From DAOUBF01 sp034432795 (GTDB taxonomy: Bacteria > Chloroflexota > Anaerolineae > DSLN01): a stretch of 64,000 nt of DNA. Shown piece by piece: positions 34,113-44,900 of this stretch. The notes under the pieces were generated by a model that was given only the letters and a program-made list of their open reading frames with translations, was not told the DNA's origin and did not search any database. Made by a program: the position numbers and the translations under genes. The stretch is from NCBI GenBank assembly GCA_034432795.1, contig DAOUBF010000040.1, positions 1 to 64,000 of the forward strand, in the 5' to 3' direction. Within the stretch, counting starts at the first letter, position 1, and the number at the start of each line of letters is the position of its first letter.

Positions 34113-34907
34113 TTAGATGACCTTCTCGGCGAGGAGCTTGTCCACCAGGATACGTGCCTGCTCTTCTGGTGTGCCCTCAATGAACTCGCATTGGCCGCCG
34201 CGCGGCGGGAGCGGCAGAATCTGCGGCCAGCGCACGCCCGATCCGGCGGCCCCTACCCTGGTGCCGTCCAGCCCCAGGTCGGCAGTCGTCCACACCGGGA
34301 TCGCCAGCTTCGCTGCCTTGCGGATGCCCAGGAACGAGGGGTAGCGCGGCTCGTTGATGTCCTTGACCACGCTGATCACGGCGGGCAGGCGCGCCTGCAC
34401 CACCTGCCGCCCCTCCTCCAGCAGCCGCTCCACCACGATGGTCCGCGCCGCCGGATCGATCTGGCGGATCTTGCAGACGTAGGTGAGTTGCGGCCAGCCC
34501 AGCCTGCGGGCGACATGAGCCGCCGTCTGGCCGGTGTCGCCGTCAATGGCCTGCTTGCCGAAGAGGACGACATCCACATCGCCCATCTTCTGGACAGCGC
34601 TGGCCAGGACGGTGGCCGTCGCCAGCGTGTCGGCGCCGGCCATGTGCTCGTCCCAGAGCAGGATGGCGTCGTCGCAGCCGCGTGCCACACTCTCCTTGAG
34701 CGCCTCTTTATGCTCCTCTGGCCCCATACAGATGACGGTGGCTGTCCCCCCATGGGCCTCCTTCAGCCGGATGGCCTCCTCAATAGCGTACTCATCCCAG
34801 GGGTTGACCACCAGTTTGGCATCGCCCCAACTGACCACACCGCGCTCATCTACGGTCACCTTCGCGGTGGTGTCGGGGGTCAGTTTGGTACAGACAACGA
34901 CATGCAA
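34113..34907 (-). CDS. etfB: Electron transfer flavoprotein beta subunit
   Basis: A 264-residue ETF beta subunit. The N-terminus MHVVVCTKLTPDTTAKVTVD, the AMP-binding region VVLFGKQAIDGDTGQTAAHV and PRYPSFLGIRKAAKLAIPVW are characteristic. It forms a heterodimer with EtfA. RBS AAGGAGG lies upstream. It follows the carbamate kinase gene by 18 nt on the same strand, so it may be co-transcribed with it. Confidence 0.95.
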   Translation of the reverse strand: MHVVVCTKLTPDTTAKVTVDERGVVSWGDAKLVVNPWDEYAIEEAIRLKEAHGGTATVICMGPEEHKEALKESVARGCDDAILLWDEHMAGADTLATATVLASAVQKMGDVDVVLFGKQAIDGDTGQTAAHVARRLGWPQLTYVCKIRQIDPAARTIVVERLLEEGRQVVQARLPAVISVVKDINEPRYPSFLGIRKAAKLAIPVWTTADLGLDGTRVGAAGSGVRWPQILPLPPRGGQCEFIEGTPEEQARILVDKLLAEKVI

Positions 34908-34925
34908 GGGAATTCCTCCTTCCGT

Positions 34926-35873
34926 CTAAGGGATAATCCATGTGCCAGTTTCCCCGGCCAGTGCGCGCTCCAGATTCTCCGGGTTGGTGATCAGGGCCTG
35001 TTTGCCCCCGTGTTCCAGGAAGTTAATGATGGCCTCAATCTTGGGGCCCATGCTGCCGGGCGGGAAGTGCCCCTGCGCCAGATAAGCCTTCGCCTCCTCC
35101 AGGGTCATGCGGGACAGGTCCACCTGATTGGGCCTCTTGTAGTTCAGCGCGACCTTCTCCACGGCGGTGGAGATCAGGAAGAGATCGGCCTGGATGCTGA
35201 TGGCCAGCAGCGCCGAGGCGTAGTCCTTGTCAATCACGGCTTCCACGCCGACCAGGTTGCCCTCCTCGTCCTCAATCACCGGGATGCCACCGCCGCCGAC
35301 GGCGATCACGGTGAAGCCGGTATCCAGGAGCGTCCAGATAGCGTCGCGCTCAATGATCCGGCGCGGGCGGGGCGAGGGCACGACGCGCCGCCAGCCGCGC
35401 CCGGCATCCTCAATGACATTCCAGCCTTCCTTCTCACTGCGTTCCCTGGCCGTCTTCTCGTCCATGAAGCTGCCGATAGGCTTGGTGGGGTGGCGGAAAG
35501 CCGGGTCGTTGCGGTCCACCAACACCTGCGTCACCACCGTCACGGCCTGCTTCTTGAGGCCCCGCTTGCGGAACTCGTTATACAGCGCCTTCTGGATCAT
35601 GTAGCCGATGGCGCCCTGGGTATCGGCGTCAATGGAATCCAGCGGCACGGGGTGCAGTTCGTGCAGGGAGAGTTCCGAGCGGCGCAGGATGAAACCCACC
35701 TGCGGCCCGTTGCCGTGCGTGATGACCACGTCCCAGCCGGCGGCGATCATACTGGCGATATGCTGGCAGGTCTCCACCGTGGCCGCGTACTGGTCGGGCA
35801 CGGTCTGGTGTTGCGGGTCTTTAATCAGGGAATTGCCGCCGATGGCGACGACAGCGATCTTACGTTCAGGCAC
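34926..35873 (-). CDS. arcC: Carbamate kinase
   Basis: A 315-residue amino-acid-kinase-fold enzyme that interconverts carbamoyl phosphate + ADP and carbamate + ATP. Motifs: AIGGNSLI at the N-terminus, VVITHGNGPQVGFILRRSE, GSFMDEKTARE and VIAVGGGGIPVIE. I prefer the GTG at 35873, immediately preceded by GGAGGGGAGC; the ATG at 35885 lacks a ribosome-binding site. In the fermentative direction it makes ATP from carbamoyl phosphate, which the carbamoyltransferase about 0.75 kb upstream on this strand could supply. Confidence 0.9.
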   Translation of the reverse strand: MPERKIAVVAIGGNSLIKDPQHQTVPDQYAATVETCQHIASMIAAGWDVVITHGNGPQVGFILRRSELSLHELHPVPLDSIDADTQGAIGYMIQKALYNEFRKRGLKKQAVTVVTQVLVDRNDPAFRHPTKPIGSFMDEKTARERSEKEGWNVIEDAGRGWRRVVPSPRPRRIIERDAIWTLLDTGFTVIAVGGGGIPVIEDEEGNLVGVEAVIDKDYASALLAISIQADLFLISTAVEKVALNYKRPNQVDLSRMTLEEAKAYLAQGHFPPGSMGPKIEAIINFLEHGGKQALITNPENLERALAGETGTWIIP

Positions 35874-35958
35874 GCTCCCCTCCATCTATAACTTATTCTA
35901 CCGTCCTTCTGCTTATCATGAAACTGCGCTATAATCCTATTTGAAAGGAGGTGCCGCC

Positions 35959-36222
35959 ATGCTGACAGTTAAGGGCATCTACAAAGACGGTCATGTAGAA
36001 CTGAATGAACCTGTCGCCATCAACGAGCCGCATCCGGTGCTTGTCACCTTCCTCGAGGAGGAAGAACCGGTCAGCGGCGACGATAATATGCAAGAATACC
36101 GCGAAGCTCTAGAAGGCATTATTGGCATCTATAATGAGATGACACCAGAGCAGCAGCGACTCTTTGATGAGGCGCTCCAGCGTAAAACGCCCTTCTTCGG
36201 CCCACGCGAGGTTGAATGGTAG
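35959..36222 (+). CDS. Antitoxin-like protein (DUF104/AF2212-type N-terminus)
   Basis: An 87-residue protein beginning MLTVKGIYKDGHVELNEPV, typical of the small beta-strand antitoxin families with TVKGxYxxGxVxL starts, with an acidic C-terminal half. ATG at 35959 follows AAAGGAGGTG; the -10-like TATAAT is at 35930-35935. Its last codons overlap the ATG of a VapC-type gene that is frameshifted. It probably neutralised that toxin. Confidence 0.6.
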   Translation: MLTVKGIYKDGHVELNEPVAINEPHPVLVTFLEEEEPVSGDDNMQEYREALEGIIGIYNEMTPEQQRLFDEALQRKTPFFGPREVEW

Positions 36223-36622
36223 AGCAGCGCCTCCTTGATACCGACACGCTATCCTTTCTGCTCAAAGGACGCAATCCTGTCGTCCATCGCGCCCACCATA
36301 CGCCGCGCAAGGCAATAGGGTGGCTCTCAACACGATCAGTTGCTACGAGATCATGCGCGGCCTCAAGCACGCGGGCGCTACTACACTGATGATAAAGTTT
36401 GAGCGCCTGCTTAAGGTCAGCCCAGTATTCTCCCTCGATCTTGCTGCCGCACGCATCGCCGCCGATATTCACGCCCAGCTTCGGCAAACTGGCACTCTCA
36501 TTGAGGATGCTGACCTGCTTATTGCCGCGATCGCGCTGGTCAACGGTTGTATCCTTGTGACAAATAACACCGGACACTACGCCCGCATCCCTGGTTTGCG
36601 TTTAGAAAACTGGGTGACTTGA
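36216..36622 (+). pseudogene. Frameshifted VapC-type PIN toxin
   Basis: From the ATG at 36216 the frame reads LLDTDTLSFLLKGRNPVV, the PIN N-terminus, up to about residue 28. The homologous protein then continues one frame back as YAAQGNRVALNTISCYEIMR and on to EDADLLIAAIALVNGC and LVTNNTGHYARIPGLRLENW. In the first frame translation stops at 36387. The reading-frame change lies at about 36297-36301, as if one base were lost. The remaining PIN acidic residues are intact. The gene is probably a recent pseudogene; a sequencing error is the main alternative. Confidence 0.7.
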
Positions 36623-36626
36623 ATCC

Positions 36627-37622
36627 TCAGCGCATGGTCAACGCCATGACCGCCTTCTGCACGTGCAGGCGGTTCTCTGCCTGATCGTACACCACCGAGG
36701 TCCAGCCCGGCCCGGTTTGCTTGTCAATCACCGCATCCGTCACTTCAATCCCCCGGTCGGCAGGCAGGCAGTGCATGTAGATGGCGTCCTCTGCCGTCAA
36801 CCCCATGCGCCGCTCGTCAGCGATCCAATCGCTGTACTTCCTGCCGATCCGCGCCGACTCTTCCAGGTCAGAGGTCGTCAGCAGGCAGCCCCAGCTCTTG
36901 GGGTAAACCACGTCCGCGCCGCGGAAGCCCTCGTCCATGTCGTCCATGATCTCAAAGGAGCCTCCGTTCATCCGCGCCTCGGTCGCCGCCCGGTCAAGGA
37001 TGTCGGGCATCAGCCTGTACTCCGGCGGGTGCACCAGCCGCACATTCGTGCCGAAGCGGGTTAGTTGCAGGATGAGCGATTGGGGCACGGAGATGGGCTT
37101 TTGATAGCTGGCGGCATAGGCCCAAGAGACCGCCACCGTCAGCCCCTGCAGGTTGCGCCCCTTCTTTTCCATGATCGTCATCAGGTCGGCCAGTGCCTGG
37201 AAGGGGTGATAGATATCGCACTGCATGTTGAGCACGGGCACGCGACTGTACTTCGCCACCTCGCGCATATAGGCGTTGCCCACGCCCCAGTCCACGTGGC
37301 GGATAGCGATCCCGTCGTAATAGCGCCCCAGGATCTCGCCGATCTCCTTGGCCGTGTCGCCGTGGGCGATCTGGGTGGTCTTGGATTCAATAAACGCGGC
37401 ATGGCCGCCGAGTTGGGCCATGCCGGCCTCAAACGAGCCGCGTGTGCGTGTGCTGGAGAAGAAGAACAGCATCGCCAACGTCTTATCGCGCAGTAAGGGG
37501 TGTGGCTCGCCCAGGGCACGCTTGCGCTTCAGGTCCCAGGCCACATCCAGGACGGTCTCAATTTCCTCTTTAGAAAAATCCGTATCCGCGATGAAATCGC
37601 GTCCCCGTAAGTCGGTTTGCAT
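36627..37622 (-). CDS. YgeW-type knotted carbamoyltransferase
   Basis: A 331-residue member of the ornithine/aspartate carbamoyltransferase superfamily. The carbamoyl-phosphate loop is SSTRTRGSFE (STRTR at 57-61), and HCLPADRG binds the carbamoyl group. Instead of the SMG loop of ornithine transcarbamoylase it has DVVYPKSWGCLLTT, as in the knotted YgeW/AOTCase types, so ornithine is unlikely to be the acceptor. The true substrate is not known. A carbamate kinase lies about 0.75 kb downstream on the same strand, beyond the toxin-antitoxin remnant. Confidence 0.8.
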   Translation of the reverse strand: MQTDLRGRDFIADTDFSKEEIETVLDVAWDLKRKRALGEPHPLLRDKTLAMLFFFSSTRTRGSFEAGMAQLGGHAAFIESKTTQIAHGDTAKEIGEILGRYYDGIAIRHVDWGVGNAYMREVAKYSRVPVLNMQCDIYHPFQALADLMTIMEKKGRNLQGLTVAVSWAYAASYQKPISVPQSLILQLTRFGTNVRLVHPPEYRLMPDILDRAATEARMNGGSFEIMDDMDEGFRGADVVYPKSWGCLLTTSDLEESARIGRKYSDWIADERRMGLTAEDAIYMHCLPADRGIEVTDAVIDKQTGPGWTSVVYDQAENRLHVQKAVMALTMR

Positions 37623-37664
37623 TGGATCGCCCTCCCTGTGATTGACAGGTTTTCACGTGGTGTA

Positions 37665-37693
37665 ATCTTAGCTGAAGTGGCGGGGGATGTCAA
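37665..37693 (-). promoter_or_regulatory. Promoter of the carbamoyltransferase gene
   Basis: Minus strand: TTGACA (37688-37693), a 17-nt spacer and TAAGAT (37665-37670). Confidence 0.65.
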
Positions 37694-37715
37694 AAGGCAT
37701 GAGGAATTGGCGGCC

Positions 37716-37800
37716 CCCACCGTAAACGGTGGAGTGTACAGCCGTGTAAGGGCACGGCACGCCATGCCCCCACGCCGCACCGTTTACGGTGCGGTGATTC
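37716..37800. repeat. ACCGTAAACGGT repeat (family B), copy 1
   Basis: Two palindromic ends (ACCGTAAACGGT and ACCGTTTACGGT) flank GTGTACAGCCGTGTAAGGGC. A related copy is at 62602-62668, lacking about 18 internal bases. Confidence 0.75.
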
Positions 37801-37854
37801 ATAAGCCCAGCACTGGGGGCCTTGGGGGCTACCCTTACCCCGGCGTCGGGTATA

Positions 37855-37911
37855 TATCAGATTTGGGGCAGGTGACCCGGTTGGTTACCCCCCACCCCAA
37901 CCCTCCCCCGC
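37855..37911. repeat. 57-bp repeat D, copy 2
   Basis: Matches 22162-22218 at 54 of 57 bases and runs directly into a G/C-tract block, as at the first copy. Confidence 0.85.
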
Positions 37912-37932
37912 AAGGGGGAGGGGGTGATGGCT
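37895..37932. repeat. G/C-tract inverted repeat (family C), copy 3
   Basis: CACCCCAACCCTCCCCCGCA facing GGGGGAGGGGGTGATGGC. Confidence 0.6.
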
Positions 37933-37977
37933 GACAGTTGCCCCAAAATTGAAATACACCCCCCGGCGTCCAGAGAG

Positions 37978-38007
37978 TTGCGTAAAAGGGAGGAGTAATA
38001 GTATGAT
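37978..38007 (+). promoter_or_regulatory. Candidate promoter of the AIM24-family gene
   Basis: TTGCGT (37978-37983), an 18-nt spacer and TATGAT (38002-38007). Confidence 0.5.
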
Positions 38008-38053
38008 CAGGGCATGACCATGTAAACGAAAGAGAGACACAAGGGGAACCATC

Positions 38054-38734
38054 ATGCAGGTAGACATCCTGTACCGCCCATCCTACTCGCTGGCGCGAGT
38101 GAAGCTTGAACCGAACGAGAGCATCCGCGTTGAAGCTGGCTCTATGGTCGGCATGTCGGCGGGCGTCACACTGGAGACGAAGGCCCAGGGCGGCATCCTG
38201 GCCTCGCTCGCCCGCAGCGTTCTGGGCGGGGAGAGCTTCTTTGTGAACACCTACACCGCTCCGGCCACGGGCGGTGAGATTTTGCTGGCACCGGCGCTGC
38301 CCGGCGACCAGTTCACCTTGCAACTGAACGGCGAGACGCTCCTGGTCCAGTCGGGGGCGTTTGTGGCCTCGTCAAGCGGTATCAACCTGGACACCAAATG
38401 GGGCGGGGCCAAGACTTTTTTCGCCAGTGAGGGCCTGATCCTGTTGCGGGCCAGCGGCTATGGCACGCTCATCCTGTCCAGCTATGGCGCCATTCACCAG
38501 ATGGAGTTGGGGCCGGGTGAGCGCTACACGGTGGACACAGGCCATCTGGTGGCCTTCTCGGAGGGAATCGGCTTCAGCGTGCGGCGCATCGGGGGCATTA
38601 AGTCCACCCTGTTCAGCGGCGAGGGCCTGGTGGTGGACCTGACCGGCCCGGGGCGCCTGTTGATGCAGACCCGCAGCGAGGATGCCTTCCTGGCCTGGCT
38701 CATCCCCAGGATTCCGAAGCGCAGCAACGATTAG
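38054..38734 (+). CDS. AIM24 / TIGR00266 family protein
   Basis: A 226-residue protein of the AIM24 family. The repeated beta structure starts YRPSYSLARVKLEPNESIRVEAGSM, with GGESFFVNTYTAP and the C-terminal LFSGEGLVVDLTGPGRLLMQTR. The family is widespread; eukaryotic AIM24 affects mitochondrial inner-membrane organisation, but no bacterial activity is established. It has no signal peptide. Monocistronic, upstream of the macroglobulin gene. Confidence 0.85.
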   Translation: MQVDILYRPSYSLARVKLEPNESIRVEAGSMVGMSAGVTLETKAQGGILASLARSVLGGESFFVNTYTAPATGGEILLAPALPGDQFTLQLNGETLLVQSGAFVASSSGINLDTKWGGAKTFFASEGLILLRASGYGTLILSSYGAIHQMELGPGERYTVDTGHLVAFSEGIGFSVRRIGGIKSTLFSGEGLVVDLTGPGRLLMQTRSEDAFLAWLIPRIPKRSND

Positions 38735-38901
38735 ACGTTCCCCGTCTCCGTCTTTCGTCGTAGAGCGAAATCAGCCTTCCCGCCGATGTCTATCTGGCTA
38801 AGGCGTGTTAGGCTGTAGATCACGCTGTAGACCGGGTGGAACTTTGGCCTGGCGCCCAGCGTCTTCCCTGTGGATTATGGAATTCTCTCAGGAGGTCCCC
38901 G

Positions 38902-41900
38902 ATGAACCACCGAGCCTCTCGGTCTTTCCGCTATTGGGTGTTGGCCTTCACGCACCTTGCCCTGGTGATGGCGTTCGTGCTGACGGCTTGCCGGGCGCAG
39001 CCGCAGCCCACGCCCACACCGCCACCGCCGACAGCCCCCCCCCTGCCGCCCTTGCCGCCGGTGCTGGTGGAGCGTTCGCCGGCGCGCGGCGAGGAGCTGC
39101 CGCCCGACGGCGCGCTCCAGTTGGTCTTTGACCAGCCCATGAACCGGGCCTCGGTGGAAGCCGCATTTGAGGTCTCGCCACCGGTAGAGGGGACGTTCTC
39201 CTGGCCCGACGACAGGACGGTCCAGTTCAAGCCCAAGCAGCCGCTGGATCGCGACAAGGTGTATGTCGCCACGATCAAGGCGGACGCCAAAAGCGCGGCC
39301 GGGCTGTCGCTCACCGCGCCCCTGCGCTTCAAGTTCGCCACGGTGGGCTTCCTGGAGGTCGCCCAGGTCATCCCCGCGCCTAACACGCGCGAGGTGGAGA
39401 CGGATGCGACGATCACCGTGATCTTCAACCGCCCGGTGGTGCCGCTGACCGGCATCGCGGAGCAGGCCAACCTGCCCCAGCCGATCACCATTGAGCCAGA
39501 GACGCCTGGCCGGGGGGAGTGGCTGAACACCTCCATCTATGTCTTTCGCCCCGATCCGGCGCTTAAAGCTTCAACCACTTACACGGTTCGGGTCGCCGCC
39601 GGGCTGAAGGATGTCACCGGTGGGGTGCTGGCAGAGGAGTACCGCTGGTCGTTCACCACCGCTGCACCCTCGGTCTTGTTCACCGATCCCAGCGATGGCC
39701 AGAAGGACGTGCCCCTCACCCGCCCTATCACGGTGACCTTCAACCAGCGCATGGACCACGCCAGCGTGGAGGCGGCTTTCAGCCTGACGGACGCGAATGG
39801 CACGCGCATCCCTGGCACGTTCAGATGGTTCGCTGGGGCTGAGATGCCGCCGCGCTACGATCCGGTGAGGGGCCAGGAGAAGCCCGTGCCGCCCTCCGCC
39901 GAAGCGGTGGAGTTCAGGCCAGGCCAGCGGCTGGCGCTGGATATGAGCTACACGGTCCGGATTGAGGGCAGCGCCCGGACGGTTGAAGGGTCGGGCAGCC
40001 TGGGCCGGCCCTATGAGTGGAGCTTCCGCACGGTGAGAGCGCCCGCCGTCCTGCGCACAGAGCCGGCGGATGGGGAGACGCGGGCCGAAATGGGGCACTT
40101 CGTCATCTATTTCGCCAGCCCGATGGACGTGCGCACGATTGAGCCTAATCTGACGATCACGCCCAAACCGACCGAGGTCTTCACGTACTACAACGAGTTT
40201 GAGAATAGCTTCACCATCAACTTCCCGCCGCAGCCTTCCACGGCGTATGAGGTACGCATCGGCGCGGGGATGGCCGATCCCTATGGCAACAGGCTGGGCC
40301 AGGACATGCGGGTGCGCTTCACCACGCGCCCCTACCCGCCAGCGGCCTATCTCAACGTGCCTGGCTTTGTGGGCACGTACAACGCCTACACGCCTACCGT
40401 TGTGTACGCCGTCCACCTGAATGTGACTCGGCTGGACTTTGAGTTGTACCGGCTGGACTTGGCGACCTTCGCTCGCCTGACCGGGCCAAGCGGGTATGAT
40501 GAAATGAACAATTTCCGCCCGCAGGCCCAGGACCGCCTGCGGAGTTGGTCGGTGCCGGTGAGCGCCCCACAGAACGAGAGCGGCCTGCTCCGCGTGGCTC
40601 TGGCCGAGACGCCGGAGGGCCGGCTGGCGCCGGGCCTGTACTACCTTCAGGTGACCGCGCCAGAATTGCGGACAACGGAACCCAAACCTTTCTACCAGGT
40701 CTCGCGCCACCTGCTGGTGGTCTCCGGCGTCAACCTGACGGTCAAGACCGGCTTGCGCGAGGCGCTGGTCTGGGCCACCGACATGCAAAGCGGCCAGCCT
40801 GTGCCAGGCCTGCCGGTCCGGTTCTACGACCAAAACTTCAGGCAGATGGCGGAAGCCACGACCGATCAGGATGGGGTGGCTCAGGTCTCCTTCACCGAAC
40901 CCATTTACCTGTGGGAGCCGCACTACGCGGTCGTGCAGACGGCCAGCAGTGGGCCGACGAGCTTTGCACTGACCATAGATCAGTGGTCCGACGGTATCGC
41001 GCCCTGGGATTGGAACCTGCCCACCCAGTGGGATGACCGGCCCTATCAGGTCTATCTGTACACCGACAAGCCCATCTACCGCCCCGGCCAGACGGTGCAC
41101 TTCAAGGGCATCGTCCGCGCCAACGACGACGCCCGCTACAGCCTGCCGACCGACCTGCGCGCCCTGCCGATCACCATCCAGGACTGGGAGGGGAAACAGG
41201 TCTACAGCCAGACGCTGCCGATCAGCCCGCAGGGCACGTTCTACGGCGACTTTAAGCTGTCCGAGGCCGCCGGCCTGGGCTACTATAGCCTGAATACGGT
41301 TATCCGACTGCCCAAGATCGGCCCATATCCGCCGGAGATGTATTTCGGCATCGGCTTCCAGGTGGCGCAATATCGCCGCCCGGAGTTCCAGGTCAAGGTG
41401 ACGGCGGAGCGCAGCCAGGTGCTTCAGGGCGAGGACATCGGGGTCAGCGCCGAAGCGACCTACTTCTTCGGGGCGCCGGTGGCCAATGCCGCGCTCACCT
41501 GGCGCGTTTTCTCCATAGATCATTTCTTTACCTGGGAGGGGCCGGGCTATTACGACTTCACCGACTACGACTTCACCGTGGAGCAGGAGCGCGGCCCGGT
41601 CTTCGGCGGCTTCGGCGAGTTGATCGCCGAGGGCCAGGGGCGCACCGACGCCCAGGGCCGCTTCACCTTTAAGGTGCCCGCCGACCTGGGCACGAAGACG
41701 GCCAGCCAGCGCTTCACCATTGAGGTGACGGTGACCGGCGAGAGCGCCCAGGCCGTGAGCGGACGCACGGCGGTGACCGTGCACAAGGGCGAGTTCTACA
41801 TTGGCCTGCGCCCGCAGAGCTACATCGGCCAGGCCAACCGCGCCCAACTGGTGGACATCATCACCGTGGACTGGGACCAGCGGCCCTACGGCCAGGTGGA

Positions 41901-44900
41901 CCTGACGGTGATCGCCTACGAGCACAAGTGGTTCAGTGTGCAGCAGCAGGATGCCTTCGGCAATATCCAGTGGACCTGGACGGTGGAGGACACGCCGGTG
42001 TACACAACCACCGTAACGACCGAGCAGGGCGGCATCGCCCAGGTCCGCTATGTTCCGCCGCGAGGTGGCACGTATAAGATTCTGGCCGCCGGGCGCGACA
42101 GCCAGGGCCACGAAGTGCGCGCCTCCACCTACCAGTGGGTCACCAGCGGCGAGTATGTCGCCTGGCGTATGGAGAACAACGACCGTATTGAACTGCGCCC
42201 CGACCGTCGCAGCTACCGGCCCGGCGACACCGCCGAGATCCTCATCCCCTCGCCCTACCAGGGGGAGACGACGGCGCTCCTGACCATTGAGCGCGGGCGC
42301 ATCCTGGAGCGGCGGCTGATCACGCTCAGGAGCAACAGTGAGGTGCTGCGCCTGCCGATCACCGCCGACTACGCGCCCAACGTGTTCGTCTCGGTGGTCA
42401 TCGTCAAGGGGGTGGACGCCACCAACCCCACGGCCTCCTTTAAGATCGGCTATGCCCAGCTCAAGGTCTCGCCGGAGCAACAGGAACTGAAGATCACGCT
42501 CACGCCGGATAAGCCGCGCCTCGGCCCACGCGACACGGTGACCTACGATGTGCGGGTGACCGATTACAGCGGCAAGCCCGTCCAGGCGGAGTTCTCCTTC
42601 GCGCTGGTGGACCTGTCGGTACTGTCGCTGGCCGAGCCGAACGCGCCGCCGCTGGTGGACGCCTTCTACGGCCCGCAGGGCCTGGGCATCCGCACCGCCT
42701 CCGGCCTGACCATCGCGGTGGACCGCCTCAACGTGCGCGCGGCGAGCGGCTTCAAGGGTGGCGGTGGCGGCGGCGCTGAGGCTGGCGCGTTTGAGATCCG
42801 CCAGGAGTTCCCCGACACCGCTTACTGGAACCCGGCGATCATGACCGACGCTAACGGCCAGGCCCAGGTGCAGATCACCCTGCCCGATACGCTGACGACG
42901 TGGCGGCTGGACGTGCGCGGTGCCACCGCCGAAACTACCTTGGTCGGCCAGGCGACGGTGGACATCGTCACGACCAAGGACCTGCTCATCCGCCCGGTGA
43001 CGCCGCGCTTCTTCGTCGTCGGCGATCAGGCGCGGCTGGGGGCTATCGTGAACAACAACACCGACCGCGCCATAGACGCCGAGGTGGACCTGATTGCGCA
43101 GGGCGTGGAACTGGCGGGGCCTTCACTGCAGAAGGTGACCGTCCCCGCACGCGGCCAGGCGCTGGTCACCTGGCCGGTCACCGTGCCCGATGTGGAGGCG
43201 GTGGACCTGACCTTCACGGTGCGCGGCGGCGGGCTGTCGGATGCCTCCAAGCCGCCGCTGGGCCAGCCGCCGAACCAGCTTCTGCCCGTGTACAAGTACA
43301 GCACGCCGGAGACGGTAGGCACAGCGGGCGAAGTGGATACGGCAGGCGACCGCACCGAGGCGATTGTCCTGCCGCGCAAGATAGACCCGACGCAGGGGCA
43401 CCTGAGCATTGAGATCGCCCCCTCGCTGGCGGCGGTGACGCGGGATGGGCTGACCTACCTGGAGCACTTCCCTTACGAGTGCACCGAGCAAACGGTGTCG
43501 CGCTTCCTGCCCAACGTCGTCACCTACCGCGCCCTCAAGCAGTTGAACCTCCAGAACCCGGAACTGGAAGCGCGCCTGCCCGCGCTGGTCAACGAGGGTC
43601 TGCAGCGCCTGTACAGCCAGCAGCACGTGGACGGCGGTTGGGGCTGGTGGGTGAACGACCAGTCCAACCCCACCGTCACGTCCTATGTGCTGTTGGGCCT
43701 GGTGAAAGCGCGTGAGGCCGGCTTTGACGTCAGTGCCGACGTGATCAATCGCGCCGTGAGCTACCTGCGCCCGCGCATCCTGCCCCCGCGGCTGCTTTCG
43801 TCACCCTCTGAGGCCAATCGCCAGGCGTATATCCTCTACGTCCTGGCCGAGGCGGGGCAGGGCGACGTGAGCGCGACCGTGAACCTGTATGAGAGCCGCC
43901 AGAAGCTAGACTACTATGGCCGGGCGCTGCTGGCGCTGGCGCTCAAGCTGAACGAGTCCGACGAGAGCCGCATCCGCACGCTGCTCTCCGATCTGCAGAA
44001 TGGCGCCATCACCAGTGCCACCGGCATGCACTGGGAGGAGGCGAACACGGACTATTGGAACTGGAACACCGATACACGTTCCACGGCGATCATCCTGGAC
44101 GCCTTCGCCCGGCTGGACCCGGAGAACGCCCTGAACCCGAACATCGTGCGCTGGCTGATGGTGGCCCGCCGCACCGGCTATTGGGAGACGACGCAGGAGA
44201 CCGCCTGGGCCATCCTGGCGCTGACCGACTGGATGGTGGCGACTGGCGAACTCCAGGCGAACTACACCTACCGCGTGGTGCTGAACGGGAGCGAGATCAC
44301 GCGGGGCAGCGCCACCGCCGACAACCTGGACGAGCCGATGCGCCTGCAGATCGCTATCAAAGACCTGATCCTGGATCAGGCCAACCACCTGACCTTCCAG
44401 CGGGACGCCGGGCCGGGCCGCCTGTATTACACGGCACACCTGCAAACCTACGTGCCGGTGGAGGAGGTGCGGGCGCTGAGCCGCGGCGTGATCGTCGGGC
44501 GGCAGTATCGCCTGGTGACCGATGAGTGCCGCAAGAACCCGGACGTGCCCTGCCCGGCGGTGACCAGCGCCAACCTGGGCGACGAGATCCAGGTGCGTCT
44601 GACCATCGTGGCGCCGCACGACCTGTACTACGTCGTGGTGGAGGACCCCTTGCCCGCAGGCGCCGAAGCGATTGACACCAGCCTGCTCACCACGAGCGCG
44701 GTGGGCCAGCCGCCGGAGTTGACGCGGGTGGTGCCGGGCTATGGGCCGGGCTGGGGCTGGTGGTGGTTCAGCCACAGCGAACTGCGCGATGAGAAAGTCG
44801 TGCTCTTCGCCACCCGCTTGCCCGCCGGGACATACGAGTACACCTACACCATGCGGGCCACGCTGCCCGGCCAGTTCAAGGTCTTGCCCACCACCGCATA

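Larger units (their letters stand above)
37623..38053. other. Intergenic region with repeats and promoters
   Basis: No gene is evident. It holds the minus-strand promoter of the carbamoyltransferase (37665-37693), an ACCGTAAACGGT-type repeat (37716-37800), repeat D (37855-37911), a G/C-tract block (37895-37932) and a plus-strand promoter (37978-38007). Confidence 0.75.

Noticed and set aside
33936..35891. A 651-codon open frame antisense to etfAB and the carbamate kinase.
   Set aside because: Low-complexity His/Arg/Gly/Asp composition typical of the complement of GC-rich genes, with three well-identified genes on the other strand.
39571..42480. A 969-codon open frame antisense to the macroglobulin gene.
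   Set aside because: High GC content leaves antisense frames open by chance; it has no recognisable domain and the sense protein is clearly conserved.
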